Shown here: positions 50,725 to 59,896 of the stretch, piece by piece
Position numbering within the stretch: the stretch's first letter is position 1
Layout: each line of letters begins with the position of its first letter
Assembly: GCF_000813845.1 (NCBI RefSeq)
Contig: NZ_JWTB01000005.1
Span: 148,435-212,434 of the forward strand
DNA from: Pseudarthrobacter phenanthrenivorans
Lineage (GTDB): Bacteria; Actinomycetota; Actinomycetes; Actinomycetales; Micrococcaceae
Reading direction: 5' to 3'
Length of the DNA stretch: 64,000 nucleotides
Made by a program: the position numbers and the translations under genes
The notes under the pieces: generated by a model
The model's database searches: none
What the model saw: the letters and a program-made list of their open reading frames with translations, nothing else
Told to the model about the DNA's origin: nothing

Positions 50725-50862
50725 CTTTCCGCATCTCCGGTGGGGTGCCGCCGTCGTGATCCGGGCCCGCGCTATGGTGGTGCCTGTGCGTGCCGCCGCT
50801 GGACGGTGCCGCCAAAAGGGCGGACAGCGGCACGGCCGGACGTGGACCGCAAAGGAGCGCTG

Positions 50863-51756
50863 ATGGGCAACGATCTGACCACGGGCCCGCTGGAGTGCCT
50901 CTTCACGGGAGCCGTGTGGGCGGAAGGCCCCTTGTGGGTGCCGTCCTCGCGCACCGTGCGCTGGAGCGACATTCCCAATAACAGGATCCTCGAATTCAAC
51001 CCAGCCACCGGGAGTACCCGCGACTATGCCGTTGGCGTGGAATACGCCAACGGCCGGACCCTGGATGCCGACGGCAGCGTGGTCCAGTGCAGCCACGGCC
51101 GGCGCCGGCTGGAACGCGACCGGGACGGCACGGTCACCGGGATCGTGGATACCTTTGAGGGCCACCGCCTGAACTCACCCAACGACGTGGTGGTGGCGGG
51201 CGACGGCGGCATCTGGTTCACGGACCCGCCCTACGGCATCCTGCCCGGCACCAGGGAAGGACACGAAGGGGAGCAGGAATACGGGGGCTGCCACGTGTTC
51301 CGTTTCGATCCGGCTTCCGGGGCGCTGGCGGCGGTGGTCACCGACCTGGTGCACCCCAACGGGCTGGCCTTCTCGCCGGACGAATCCATCCTCTACGTGG
51401 CGGACACGGCCGGCCCCGGCTACGGCGTGCCGCTGCGGATTGCCGCCTACCCTGTCCGGGACGGCCGGTGCGGCCCGCGGTCAGGCCTTCTCACGCTGGA
51501 AGACGGCCACGCCGCCGACGGCTTGAGGGTGGACGTCGAAGGCAGGATCTGGACCTCGGCCGGTCCGTCCGTCCGGGTTTACACACCGTCCTTCGACCTC
51601 CTGCACACCGTCGCCGTGCCGGAAACCGTATCCAACCTGTGCTTCGGCGGTCCCGACGGGCAGGACGTCTACATCACCGCCACCACCAGCCTCTACCGGA
51701 TCCGCAGTGCCACCACCGACTCGGCAGCCCGGTACCTGGAATCCAACCACCACTGA
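50863..51756 (+). CDS. SMP-30/gluconolactonase family protein
   Basis: 297-residue six-bladed beta-propeller sugar-lactone hydrolase. Metal-site signatures: EGPLWVPSSRTVRWSDI with the Glu ligand, NSPNDVVVAGDGGIWFTDP with the Asn ligand, HPNGLAFSPDESILYVADT and ADGLRVDVEGRIWTS. Start at MGNDLTTG with AAAGGAG upstream; 41 open codons earlier lack coding character. Followed after 14 bases by an aldo-keto reductase, together suggesting a sugar-acid or aldose oxidation route (inference). Confidence 0.9.
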   Translation: MGNDLTTGPLECLFTGAVWAEGPLWVPSSRTVRWSDIPNNRILEFNPATGSTRDYAVGVEYANGRTLDADGSVVQCSHGRRRLERDRDGTVTGIVDTFEGHRLNSPNDVVVAGDGGIWFTDPPYGILPGTREGHEGEQEYGGCHVFRFDPASGALAAVVTDLVHPNGLAFSPDESILYVADTAGPGYGVPLRIAAYPVRDGRCGPRSGLLTLEDGHAADGLRVDVEGRIWTSAGPSVRVYTPSFDLLHTVAVPETVSNLCFGGPDGQDVYITATTSLYRIRSATTDSAARYLESNHH

Positions 51757-51770
51757 TCGCGAGGAAATCC

Positions 51771-52802
51771 ATGCAGCATCGAACCCTTGGCCACAGCGGC
51801 ACCGTCGTCACCAATTACGCGCTGGGCACCATGACCTTCGGCGCAGAAGCGACCGAGGAAACCTCCCACGCCATCCTGGACAGCTACTTCGAAGCAGGCG
51901 GCAACTTCATTGACACCGCGGACGTCTACAGCAGCGGGGTGTCCGAGGAAATCATTGGCCGCTGGCTGGCCGCGCGGCCCGCGCTCAGGGACACCGCGGT
52001 GATCGCCACCAAGGGGCGCTTCCCCATGGGAACGGCGCCGAACGACGTCGGAACCTCCCGCCGGCACCTGACCCGGGCCCTGGATGATTCCCTCCGCCGC
52101 CTGGGCGTGGAACAGATCGACCTATACCAGATGCATGCGTGGGATCCGGTCACGCCGCTGGAGGAAACCCTGCGCTTCCTTCAGGACGCCGTGTCGCGGG
52201 GCAAGATCGCCTACTACGGCTTTTCCAACTTCCTGGGCTGGCAGCTCACCAAGGCCGTCCACGTGGCGCGGAGCCACGGCTGGAACCCGCCGGTCAGCCT
52301 TCAGCCCCAGTACAGCCTGCTGGTCCGCGAGATCGAATTCGAAATCGTTCCTGCGGCCCTCGACGCCGGGATCGGCCTGCTGCCGTGGTCGCCCCTGGGC
52401 GGCGGCTGGTTGTCCGGCAAGTACAAGCGGGACCAGCAGCCGTCCGGAGCCACGCGGCTGGGGGAGAATCCCGAACGCGGCATGGAGGCCTGGAAGGCGC
52501 GCAATGACAACCCGCGCACGTGGGACGTGGTCGACGCTGTCGAGGACATCGCGGGAGCCCATGGCGTGAGCCCGTCCCAGGTTGCCTTGGCCTGGCTGGC
52601 GGACCGTCCGGCCGTCACCTCCGTGATCCTTGGCGCGAGGACCACTGATCAGCTCGCCGACAACCTCGCCGCCGCTGACCTGCAGCTCAGCGCCGAGGAC
52701 GTTGACCGGCTCACCCTGGCCAGCCGGCCCCAGGCCGGGGTGTACCCCTACGGACCCATGGCGCAGGAGCAGCGCAGCCGCAAGATGGAGGGCGGCCGGT
52801 AG
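51771..52802 (+). CDS. Aldo/keto reductase
   Basis: 343-residue (alpha/beta)8 NADPH-dependent oxidoreductase. Catalytic Asp and Tyr in NFIDTADVYSSG, Lys in VIATKGRFPMG, His in YQMHAWDPVT, and the cofactor-binding VILGARTTDQLADNL. It resembles the AKR11/YajO-like branch. GAGG is upstream of the ATG. Probably cotranscribed with the SMP-30 gene. Confidence 0.9.
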   Translation: MQHRTLGHSGTVVTNYALGTMTFGAEATEETSHAILDSYFEAGGNFIDTADVYSSGVSEEIIGRWLAARPALRDTAVIATKGRFPMGTAPNDVGTSRRHLTRALDDSLRRLGVEQIDLYQMHAWDPVTPLEETLRFLQDAVSRGKIAYYGFSNFLGWQLTKAVHVARSHGWNPPVSLQPQYSLLVREIEFEIVPAALDAGIGLLPWSPLGGGWLSGKYKRDQQPSGATRLGENPERGMEAWKARNDNPRTWDVVDAVEDIAGAHGVSPSQVALAWLADRPAVTSVILGARTTDQLADNLAAADLQLSAEDVDRLTLASRPQAGVYPYGPMAQEQRSRKMEGGR

Positions 52803-52831
52803 CTCCACCGGCACAGGCGGACGCAGGGCCA

Positions 52832-53074
52832 CTAATCGGCGTGCCGCAACACGTCCGGCAGCTCGTCCACGTAGACCGTCTGGGGCGGGTCGAAGTAGAT
52901 CACCAGCACCTCGGAGCCCACGGGAAAGACGCTGGTCTTGTCGAACGGGTGGGCGTGGAAGGCCATGATGCCGCCAAGATAGGGCAGCATGACTTCGCCG
53001 ATGGTGCCCGGCCCGATCCGCCCGGTCACCCGGCCGATCCTGCCCGTCAGGCTCCGGTCAACGTCTTTTCGCAT
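52832..53074 (-). CDS. Small NfeD/OB-fold-like partner of flotillin
   Basis: 80 residues with the beta-strand pattern of the NfeD C-terminal OB domain: LTGRIGRVTGRIGPGTIGEV, then FPVGSEVLVIYFDPPQTVYV. No membrane helix. It begins 11 bases after the flotillin gene on the same strand; AAAGGCAGG is upstream. NfeD-type OB proteins commonly accompany flotillins. A start 17 codons earlier would overlap the flotillin end. Confidence 0.7.
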   Translation of the reverse strand: MRKDVDRSLTGRIGRVTGRIGPGTIGEVMLPYLGGIMAFHAHPFDKTSVFPVGSEVLVIYFDPPQTVYVDELPDVLRHAD

Positions 53075-53084
53075 TGGCCTGCCT

Positions 53085-54518
53085 TTAGGGGGTGGGAGCC
53101 TTCGGGGGCCGTTTGGTGTCCTCACCCTTGCGCAGCGCGGACGCGAGGGCCGGCAGGTAATCGCCGGCCTGGGCCAGGATGCCGCCCAGCATTTTGTTGA
53201 CGCCTTCGCCGCCGTTCAGCACCGTCATGTTGCCCACGTGCGAGAACGGCTCCGCTGCTGCGGCGATGATGGCGGGCATGTTCTCCGCAAGCTGCTGAGA
53301 GATGACGGCGTCCTGGTTCGTGCCCAGTGCCTCCGCCCGGGCTTTGATGCCGTCCGCCTCCGCCAGTGCCTTGGCCTTGATCGCGGATGCAGCGGCGTCG
53401 CCTTTCGCCCTGGTGGCGGCGGCCTCGGCCTCGCCCGTGACCTTCGTTGCACCGGCGGCGGCAGCCGCGGCCGTCGCATTTGCCTGGGCCTGCAGTTCGG
53501 TGCGGCGTGCGTTCGCCTGCGCCTCGAGTTCGGTGCGGCGGGCCAGCGCTTCGGCGGCGCTGATGTCAGCAGCCTTCTGGCCTTCAGCGTCCGTTCGCTT
53601 CGCGTAAGCCTTCGCGTCTGCGGGCTTGCGGATGCTCGTCTGCAGCTTCTGCTCTTCCCGGTCCGCCTCGAGCTTGGCCACTTCGGTTTCCTGCACCACC
53701 ACCTGTTGCCGCGCGGTCGCCTCGGCCAGCGGCCCGGCCTGGGCGGCGTTCGCCCTGGCGCGCTCCGCATTGGCCTGCGCCACCGACTGCCGGATCGCCG
53801 AGACGCTTTGGGCGTCCGCAATCAGCGCCGCCGCTTCCGCCTCCTTCTCCGCCGCTTCCCGGTTCCGCGTGGCTTCCGCTATCCGGGCTTCCATCTTCAC
53901 CTGGGCAATGTGCGGCTTTGCGATGTTCTGGATGTATCCGGTGGGGTCCTGCAGGTCCTTGATCTGCAGTGAATCCACCACCAGTCCCAGCTTTTCCATT
54001 TCCACCCCGCTGGCGCTGCGGACCTGGGAACCGAGCTTGTCCCGTTCCCGGATGATCTCCTCCACGGTCATGCTGCCGATGATGGACCGGAGGTGGCCCT
54101 CGAAGACGTTGTACACCTGGCTTTCCATCTTGGGCTGCTGGCCCAGGAAGCGCCGGGCCGCGTTGGCAATGAACGGCGGTGCATCACCGATCTTGTAGAT
54201 CACCACGCCTTCAACAATCACCTGGATGCCCTGGGACGTCACGCAGGAAACCTTCAGTTCGGTTTCATTCAGTGTCAGCGACAGTGTCCGTACCGTCTGG
54301 AGACCTGGCAGGACCAGGGCGCCCTTGCCGGTGACGATCTTGAAATCCATTCCTGCCCGCGTTTCGAGGGTTCCCCGCGTCAGGCCCGAAATGATCAGGG
54401 CTTCATTGGGTTCAGCCACTTTCCACATCAGCTTGGTTGCCACCCAGATAAACCCGATGGCAACCAGCACGCCCAGGATAATGGCAATAAGTGGATAGAA
54501 CGGTGCGAAGTCCGGCAT
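53085..54518 (-). CDS. Flotillin-like SPFH-domain membrane protein
   Basis: 477 residues: N-terminal membrane hairpin (APFYPLIAIILGVLVAIGFIW), SPFH domain (~35-200; EPNEALIISGL, GKGALVLPGLQTVRTLSLTL, DPTGYIQNIAKPHIAQVKME), then a long Ala/Glu-rich coiled coil (~200-400) with repeated EAEAAA and RRTELEAQANA segments, and a conserved C-terminal region. Organises membrane microdomains in related bacteria. It forms a unit with the small NfeD-like gene. Confidence 0.93.
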   Translation of the reverse strand: MPDFAPFYPLIAIILGVLVAIGFIWVATKLMWKVAEPNEALIISGLTRGTLETRAGMDFKIVTGKGALVLPGLQTVRTLSLTLNETELKVSCVTSQGIQVIVEGVVIYKIGDAPPFIANAARRFLGQQPKMESQVYNVFEGHLRSIIGSMTVEEIIRERDKLGSQVRSASGVEMEKLGLVVDSLQIKDLQDPTGYIQNIAKPHIAQVKMEARIAEATRNREAAEKEAEAAALIADAQSVSAIRQSVAQANAERARANAAQAGPLAEATARQQVVVQETEVAKLEADREEQKLQTSIRKPADAKAYAKRTDAEGQKAADISAAEALARRTELEAQANARRTELQAQANATAAAAAAGATKVTGEAEAAATRAKGDAAASAIKAKALAEADGIKARAEALGTNQDAVISQQLAENMPAIIAAAAEPFSHVGNMTVLNGGEGVNKMLGGILAQAGDYLPALASALRKGEDTKRPPKAPTP

Positions 54519-54890
54519 GACCAGGTCCTTTCAATGCCGTGAAACAGGCATCACGGTAAAGCCCCAATAAATGCAGCCGTCCATGCACCAGGCCATCAAA
54601 GTACCGTCAATTCCGCCGCGCCCGGCCAGCTGTTGTAGACAGTCTGATCGGGCCCCGGCCAAGAGTCCAGAGCCCGGTTGATATTTGCCTGCAGCAACCA
54701 AGACAGGCGTCCGACGGCCGCCCCGGCTGCGGGCCCGCCGGGCCCTCCCGCGGACCGTTGACACAGGCAACCGACCCTCGCACCATGAAAGGAGGATCCG
54801 CACTGCGGGTCCAGGGCCTGGCTTCACAATCCATGTCGCTATTTCGAAGCCAAGCCGGGCGTTCTACTGCATCAGACCAATGGAGTGATG
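54519..54890. other. 372-base divergent gap before the MFS transporter gene
   Basis: Between flotillin (minus) and the transporter (plus). TTGACA at 54758-54763 is followed after 17 bases by CACCAT (54781-54786), a possible plus-strand promoter. An AAAGGAGG stretch right after it has no start codon at a usable distance. A 69-codon frame from 54758 overlaps the transporter start and looks non-coding. Confidence 0.4.
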
Positions 54891-56222
54891 ATGAGTATTC
54901 AAGAAGTGACCCGGGAACAGGCCGTACGGCGGGCCACCGTGGCCAGCGTGGTGGGAACGACCATTGAGTGGTATGACTTTTTCCTTTATGGCACTGCCGC
55001 TGCATTGGTGTTTCCGCAATTGTTCTTCCCGGGGCAGGTAGCCTTTGCCGGCGTACTGGCGGCATTCGGCACGCAATTTGTCGGCTTTGTTGCCCGGCCC
55101 ATCGGTGCAGCCATTTTTGGCCATTTCGGCGACCGGATCGGCCGCAAGACAACGCTTATGGCCACGCTCTTCCTCATGGCTTTCGGTACGGTACTGATCG
55201 GCTGCCTTCCCACCTACCAGAGCATCGGCGTGGCCGCCCCGGTCCTGCTGGTCCTGCTCCGTATCATCCAGGGGATCGGCGTCGGCGGTGAGTGGGGCGG
55301 CTCCGTCCTGCTGAGCATGGAATGGGGCAACCAGGACCGCCGTGGGCTGTCGGCGTCCTGGCCACAGATCGGGGTGCCGCTGGGACTTGTCCTGTCTACC
55401 GGCGTCGTCCGGATCACCACCGCTTCAACCGGAACGGACGGCTTCCTGGCATACGGCTGGCGGATCCCGTTCATCCTGAGCATCATCCTGATCGGAGTGG
55501 GCCTCTTCGTCCGGCTGCGCGTCATTGAAAGCCCGGAGTTTGATGCAGTCCGCAAGTCCAACAAGGTGGTGCGGGCCCCGATCATCGAGGTGATCAGGCG
55601 CCAGCCCAGGGAAATCCTTCTTTCCGCCCTGGTGCGGACCTCCGAGCAGGCTCCGTTTTACCTGTTCATTACCTTCGTCATTACCTATGCCACCAAGCAG
55701 CTGAAACTGGACAGCAACTCGATTCTTGACGACACCCTCATTGCAGCGGCCCTGGGGCTGGTCAGCGTTCCCTTGTTCGGGCGCCTTTCAGACCGGTTTG
55801 GCCGGCGCCGCGTCTACGGGACCGGCATCGTGCTGACGGCACTCTTCGCGTTCCCGTACTTTGGGCTGTTGAACACCCGTGACGCCTTGTGGGTGGGTGT
55901 CGCCATCGTGGTGAGCCTGGTCCTGCACGATATCCAGTACGGGCCGCAGGCCGCGCTGATTGCCGAGAGCTTTGACACGGACATCCGGTATACGGGTGCC
56001 GGGCTCGGCTACCAGCTGGCGAGCGTGGTTGCCGGTGGCCCTGCGCCCCTGATTGCCGCGGCCCTGCTGGCCAGCTACGGGAATTCGACCTCGATCTCGC
56101 TCTACATCATCCTTTGCTGCGTTATCGCGATGCTGGCGCTGATCTTCCTGCCCCGGGCCAAGGGAGCCTTGGCAAGGGACGCAGCCACCACGGTAAGGCC
56201 GGCCAGGCCGGGAATCCCGTAG
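54891..56222 (+). CDS. MFS transporter, metabolite:proton symporter (MHS) family
   Basis: 443-residue twelve-helix permease. Family signatures: GTTIEWYDFFLYG in helix 1, RPIGAAIFGHFGDRIGRKTTL between helices 2 and 3, and GIGVGGEWGGSVLL in helix 5, as in shikimate, citrate, proline-betaine and ketoglutarate transporters. Three start codons overlap at 54885-54893; the ATG at 54891 is best spaced (5 bases) from GGAG. Substrate unknown; a betaine or organic acid would be typical. Confidence 0.92.
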   Translation: MSIQEVTREQAVRRATVASVVGTTIEWYDFFLYGTAAALVFPQLFFPGQVAFAGVLAAFGTQFVGFVARPIGAAIFGHFGDRIGRKTTLMATLFLMAFGTVLIGCLPTYQSIGVAAPVLLVLLRIIQGIGVGGEWGGSVLLSMEWGNQDRRGLSASWPQIGVPLGLVLSTGVVRITTASTGTDGFLAYGWRIPFILSIILIGVGLFVRLRVIESPEFDAVRKSNKVVRAPIIEVIRRQPREILLSALVRTSEQAPFYLFITFVITYATKQLKLDSNSILDDTLIAAALGLVSVPLFGRLSDRFGRRRVYGTGIVLTALFAFPYFGLLNTRDALWVGVAIVVSLVLHDIQYGPQAALIAESFDTDIRYTGAGLGYQLASVVAGGPAPLIAAALLASYGNSTSISLYIILCCVIAMLALIFLPRAKGALARDAATTVRPARPGIP

Positions 56223-56227
56223 CGTCG

Positions 56228-57091
56228 TCAATTCCCGGAGTGTCCCTCCACCACTGTGACGTCCAGGGGCATCCGGTTCCGCCGGCGGAGGCGGCCGCGC
56301 AGGACGTTGCGCAGTCCGTGCGTCACCAGCCTCCGCCTGGTCAGGAACCGGTATTCCGGTGCATCGCCGGTGACCAGCCCAACGATCGGCCGGGCTGCTT
56401 CGCGTGCATTCTGGCCCCACAGCCCCACCACCACCTGCAGGGCCCCGAGCTGCTGCTCGTACCCGGCCTGTGATGACACCCGGCCCAGGAGATTTGTTTC
56501 CACCAGCCCGGGGTTCATGCCGTGCACCCGTACGCCGGTCCCCTTGGTTTCCAGGCGCAGGGTTTCGGTGAACTGCCGCACCCACCGCTTGCTCGAGGCA
56601 TAGGCGTTCTGCAGGGCTACGGGTCCCTGGTCTCCCTGGCCGTAGAGGTTCACCAGGTCGCCGTGGCCCTGGGCAAGGAAGACCGGCAAAGCGACCCTCG
56701 CCCCGTGGAACGTGCCAAGGATGTTGGTGCGCACCACGCGGGTGAAGTCGTCCACGGGCGTGGACGCCGTCGGTCCGAACACCCCTGACGTCCCGGCGTT
56801 GTTCACCCAGATGTCCAGCGTTCCGCGGGCGAGGGCCTCGTCCCGGACCGCTTCCACGTCGGCCAGTACGCCGGTATCGCAGCGCCGTCCTGACGCCGTG
56901 ATGCCCTCGGCCCGCAAGCGTTCGACGGCGGCAGCAACGGCGTCGGCCGATCGTGCCGCCAGCACCACGGCGGCACCGTGCAGGCCCAGCTCCCTCGCCA
57001 TCGCAAACCCCAGCCCGCGGCTTGAGCCGGTGACCACCGCCACCCGGCCCCGAAGCTGGTCGTGCCGGGCTGCCGGCGTCCGGGAACGCAT
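56228..57091 (-). CDS. Short-chain dehydrogenase/reductase
   Basis: 287-residue SDR with VVTGSSRGLGFAMARELG, NNAGTSG, and active site YASSKRWVRQF. A basic C-terminal extension (RNVLRGRLRRRNRMPLDV) is unusual for a classical SDR and could be membrane-associated. It converges on the transporter gene (five-base gap). Substrate unknown. Confidence 0.88.
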   Translation of the reverse strand: MRSRTPAARHDQLRGRVAVVTGSSRGLGFAMARELGLHGAAVVLAARSADAVAAAVERLRAEGITASGRRCDTGVLADVEAVRDEALARGTLDIWVNNAGTSGVFGPTASTPVDDFTRVVRTNILGTFHGARVALPVFLAQGHGDLVNLYGQGDQGPVALQNAYASSKRWVRQFTETLRLETKGTGVRVHGMNPGLVETNLLGRVSSQAGYEQQLGALQVVVGLWGQNAREAARPIVGLVTGDAPEYRFLTRRRLVTHGLRNVLRGRLRRRNRMPLDVTVVEGHSGN

Positions 57092-57138
57092 TCCTCAGTG
57101 ATACGCGCCGGCGGGGAGGAGGGCAAGTGCGTGGCCTC

Positions 57139-59760
57139 CTATCTTTTGCGGGTGCCGGACCGGGCCTTGAGCGCGGCTGCAAGGTAGGGGGCGGTGCGGC
57201 TGGTGCGGGAACGCGCGACGGCGGCCGGGTTGCCGGCGGCGACAATCCGGCCGCCGGCGTCCCCACCGTCCGGGCCCAGGTCCATCACCCAGTCCGCCCC
57301 GGCCACCACGTCCATGGCGTGCTCCACCACGATCACTGTGTTGCCGGCGTCCACGAGGCGGTTCAGCTGCGCCACCAGGAGCTGGACGTCGGCCGGGTGC
57401 AGTCCCGTGGTGGGCTCGTCCAGCAGGTACAGGGTGTGGCCGCGCCTGGCCCGCTGCAGCTCCGTGGCCAGCTTGATCCGCTGCGCCTCGCCGCCGGACA
57501 GCTCGGTGGCAGGCTGGCCCAGCCGGAGGTAGCCCAGGCCCACGTCCTGGAGGGTGCGGAGGGAACGCGCAGCGGCGGGGATTCCGGCAAGGAAGCCGGC
57601 CGCGGCGTTGACTGTCATGCCAAGGACCTCGGCGATATTCCTGCCCTGGTAGGTGACCTCCAGGGTTTCGGGGTTGTAGCGCGAGCCGTTGCATTCCGGG
57701 CACGGACCGTAGCTGCCGGGCAGGAAGAGCAGTTCCACGGCGACGAAGCCCTCGCCCTGGCATGTGTCGCAGCGTCCACCGGCCACGTTGAAGGAAAACC
57801 GCCCGGGCCCGAAGCCCCGGCTTTTCGCCGCGTCCGTGGCGGCGAACTCCTTCCGGACGGCGTCGAACAATCCTGTGTAGGTGGCCAGGTTGGAGCGGGG
57901 CGTGCGTCCGATCGGCTTCTGGTCCACCGTGACGGTCCGGTCGATCCCCTCCAGCCCGGACACCTGCCCCACGCGGCCCGGGCCGCCGTCGCCGTCGCTC
58001 CTGCCCGGTTCGCCGGACCCTCCCGCGCTGTCCTCCGCGGCCCGCCGGGCACCGGCGGCATCGGCCAGTACTTTGCTGACCAGCGTGGACTTGCCCGAGC
58101 CTGAAACGCCGGTAACGGCTGTCAGGACGCCGAGCGGGAAGGCGGCGTCCAGGTTGTTCAGGTTATGGCGGGTGATCCCGTGCAGGGCCAGCCACCCGGC
58201 AGCTTCCCGCGGCCCGTCGTTGCCGGTGCCGCCGTCAGCGCTGAGTCCTGCGTGGCCGCCAGGGAACAGGAACGGCCGGGTCACGGACCCTTCCACCTCG
58301 TCCAGGCCCCGCACCGGGCCGCTGTAGAGCACCTGGCCGCCATCTTCCCCGGCGCGGGGACCGACGTCCACCAGCCAGTCGGCGCGGCGCACCACATCCA
58401 TGTTGTGCTCCACCACGAATACGGAATTCCCCGATGCCTTCAGCTGGTCGAGGACCGCCAGGAGCGGTTCGGCGTCTGCGGGGTGCAGGCCCGCCGACGG
58501 CTCATCCAGCACGTAGATCACGCCGAAGAGCCCGGAGCGGAGCTGGGTGGCTATCCGGAGCCGCTGCATTTCGCCCGGGGAGAGTGTTGGCGTGGCCCGG
58601 TTGAGGGCCAGGTAGCCGAGGCCGAGCTCCAGCAGGACGGTGATGCGCTGCAGGAGGTCCCGGGTGATGGCCACCGCCACTTCGTTCGACTCGGATGACT
58701 GTTTCCGTGATGCGGTGCCCGGTGTGGCCAGCAGGGTGGTGGGGCGGATGATCCCAGCCAGGTCGGTCAGGGGCAGGGCGTTGAGCCCGGCGATCGTGTG
58801 CCCGGCGAACGTCACCGCGAGGGCGTCGGGCCTGAGCCCTGTTCCGCCGCACCGCGGGCACGGCCCGGTGTCCATGAACCGCAGCACCTTTTCCCGCATG
58901 GCAGGGCTGCCGGAGCCGAGCAGTGTGTGCATCACATAGCTCCTGGCACTCCAGAACCGGCCCTTGTATGGCTTGGCCACGCGGTCGCGCTGCGGCGTCA
59001 CCTCCACTACGGGTTGCTCCTCCGTGAAGAGGATCCAGTCGCGGTCTTTCCGCGGCAGCTGCCGCCAGGGGATGTCCACGTCGTACCCCAGGTGCGTCAG
59101 GATGTCCCGCAGGTTCTTGCCCTGCCAGGCGCCGGGCCACGCAGCAATCGCGCCTTCGCGGATGCTCACTGACGGATCCGGAACCAGCGACGCTTCCGTG
59201 ACAGTGTGGGCGGTGCCCAGGCCGTGGCATTCCGGGCAGGCGCCGGCCGCAGTGTTGGGGGAGAAGGCATCGGAGTCCAGCGGCGGAGCCCCGGCGGGGT
59301 AGCTGCCGGCGCGGGAAAAGAGCATCCGCACCGAATTGGAGAGCGTGGTGACCGTTCCTACAGTTGAGCGGGTGCTGGCCGTGCCGCGGCGCTGTTGAAG
59401 TGCGACGGCGGGCGGCAGCCCCGTGATCTGTTCCACCTTGGGGTTGTGGCCCTGTTGGATGAGCCTGCGGGCGTAGGGTGCGACGGATTCGAGGAAGCGG
59501 CGCTGCGCCTCGGCGTAGATGGTGCCGAAGGCAAGGGACGACTTGCCGGAGCCGGAGACCCCGGTGAAGGCCACGATTGCGTCGCGCGGTACGTTCACGC
59601 TGACGTGCTTGAGGTTGTTTTCGCGGGCGCCACGCACCCGGACGAAGCCGCCTTCGCCGTGGCCGCCGGCCTCTGCGGGCAGGCCCGGCATCTGCAGGTT
59701 CAGGGCGGTCAGGTCGTCAAGGTTCTGTTCGGCATGCACCGCTTCGACTCTAGCCGCCAT
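57139..59760 (-). CDS. UvrA-like excinuclease ATPase, stand-alone paralogue (class II type)
   Basis: 873 residues, shorter than true UvrA (~950). Two ABC modules with Walker A GVSGSGKSSLAFGTIY (N-terminal) and GVSGSGKSTLVSKVL, and signatures LSPGEMQRLRIA and LSGGEAQRIKLA. The zinc modules CPECHGLG, CPRCGGTG, CDTCQGEG and CPECNGSRYN are present. The first half is shortened as in the class II UvrA2/DrrC proteins linked to drug or toxin tolerance that lack the UvrB-binding region (family knowledge). Start taken as MAARVEAVHAEQ; no ribosome binding site, and the frame is open 213 codons further into unlikely sequence. A GTG seven codons in is another option. Confidence 0.88.
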   Translation of the reverse strand: MAARVEAVHAEQNLDDLTALNLQMPGLPAEAGGHGEGGFVRVRGARENNLKHVSVNVPRDAIVAFTGVSGSGKSSLAFGTIYAEAQRRFLESVAPYARRLIQQGHNPKVEQITGLPPAVALQQRRGTASTRSTVGTVTTLSNSVRMLFSRAGSYPAGAPPLDSDAFSPNTAAGACPECHGLGTAHTVTEASLVPDPSVSIREGAIAAWPGAWQGKNLRDILTHLGYDVDIPWRQLPRKDRDWILFTEEQPVVEVTPQRDRVAKPYKGRFWSARSYVMHTLLGSGSPAMREKVLRFMDTGPCPRCGGTGLRPDALAVTFAGHTIAGLNALPLTDLAGIIRPTTLLATPGTASRKQSSESNEVAVAITRDLLQRITVLLELGLGYLALNRATPTLSPGEMQRLRIATQLRSGLFGVIYVLDEPSAGLHPADAEPLLAVLDQLKASGNSVFVVEHNMDVVRRADWLVDVGPRAGEDGGQVLYSGPVRGLDEVEGSVTRPFLFPGGHAGLSADGGTGNDGPREAAGWLALHGITRHNLNNLDAAFPLGVLTAVTGVSGSGKSTLVSKVLADAAGARRAAEDSAGGSGEPGRSDGDGGPGRVGQVSGLEGIDRTVTVDQKPIGRTPRSNLATYTGLFDAVRKEFAATDAAKSRGFGPGRFSFNVAGGRCDTCQGEGFVAVELLFLPGSYGPCPECNGSRYNPETLEVTYQGRNIAEVLGMTVNAAAGFLAGIPAAARSLRTLQDVGLGYLRLGQPATELSGGEAQRIKLATELQRARRGHTLYLLDEPTTGLHPADVQLLVAQLNRLVDAGNTVIVVEHAMDVVAGADWVMDLGPDGGDAGGRIVAAGNPAAVARSRTSRTAPYLAAALKARSGTRKR

Positions 59761-59896
59761 CCGGCTGTGGCCCGAACTCCAGGGATCTGTCGGGACGGGG
59801 CGGACGGATTTACACTGAATCATCCCGCAGGGACGGCAGGCAGCAGGTGCCACCCGGCGGGACCAACGATCAACTACATAGGTGGAAGGGCCGGCC

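Noticed and set aside
54758..54967. 69-codon frame ahead of the MFS transporter
   Set aside because: It starts at a TTG inside a likely -35 box and runs over the transporter start; composition is not protein-like.
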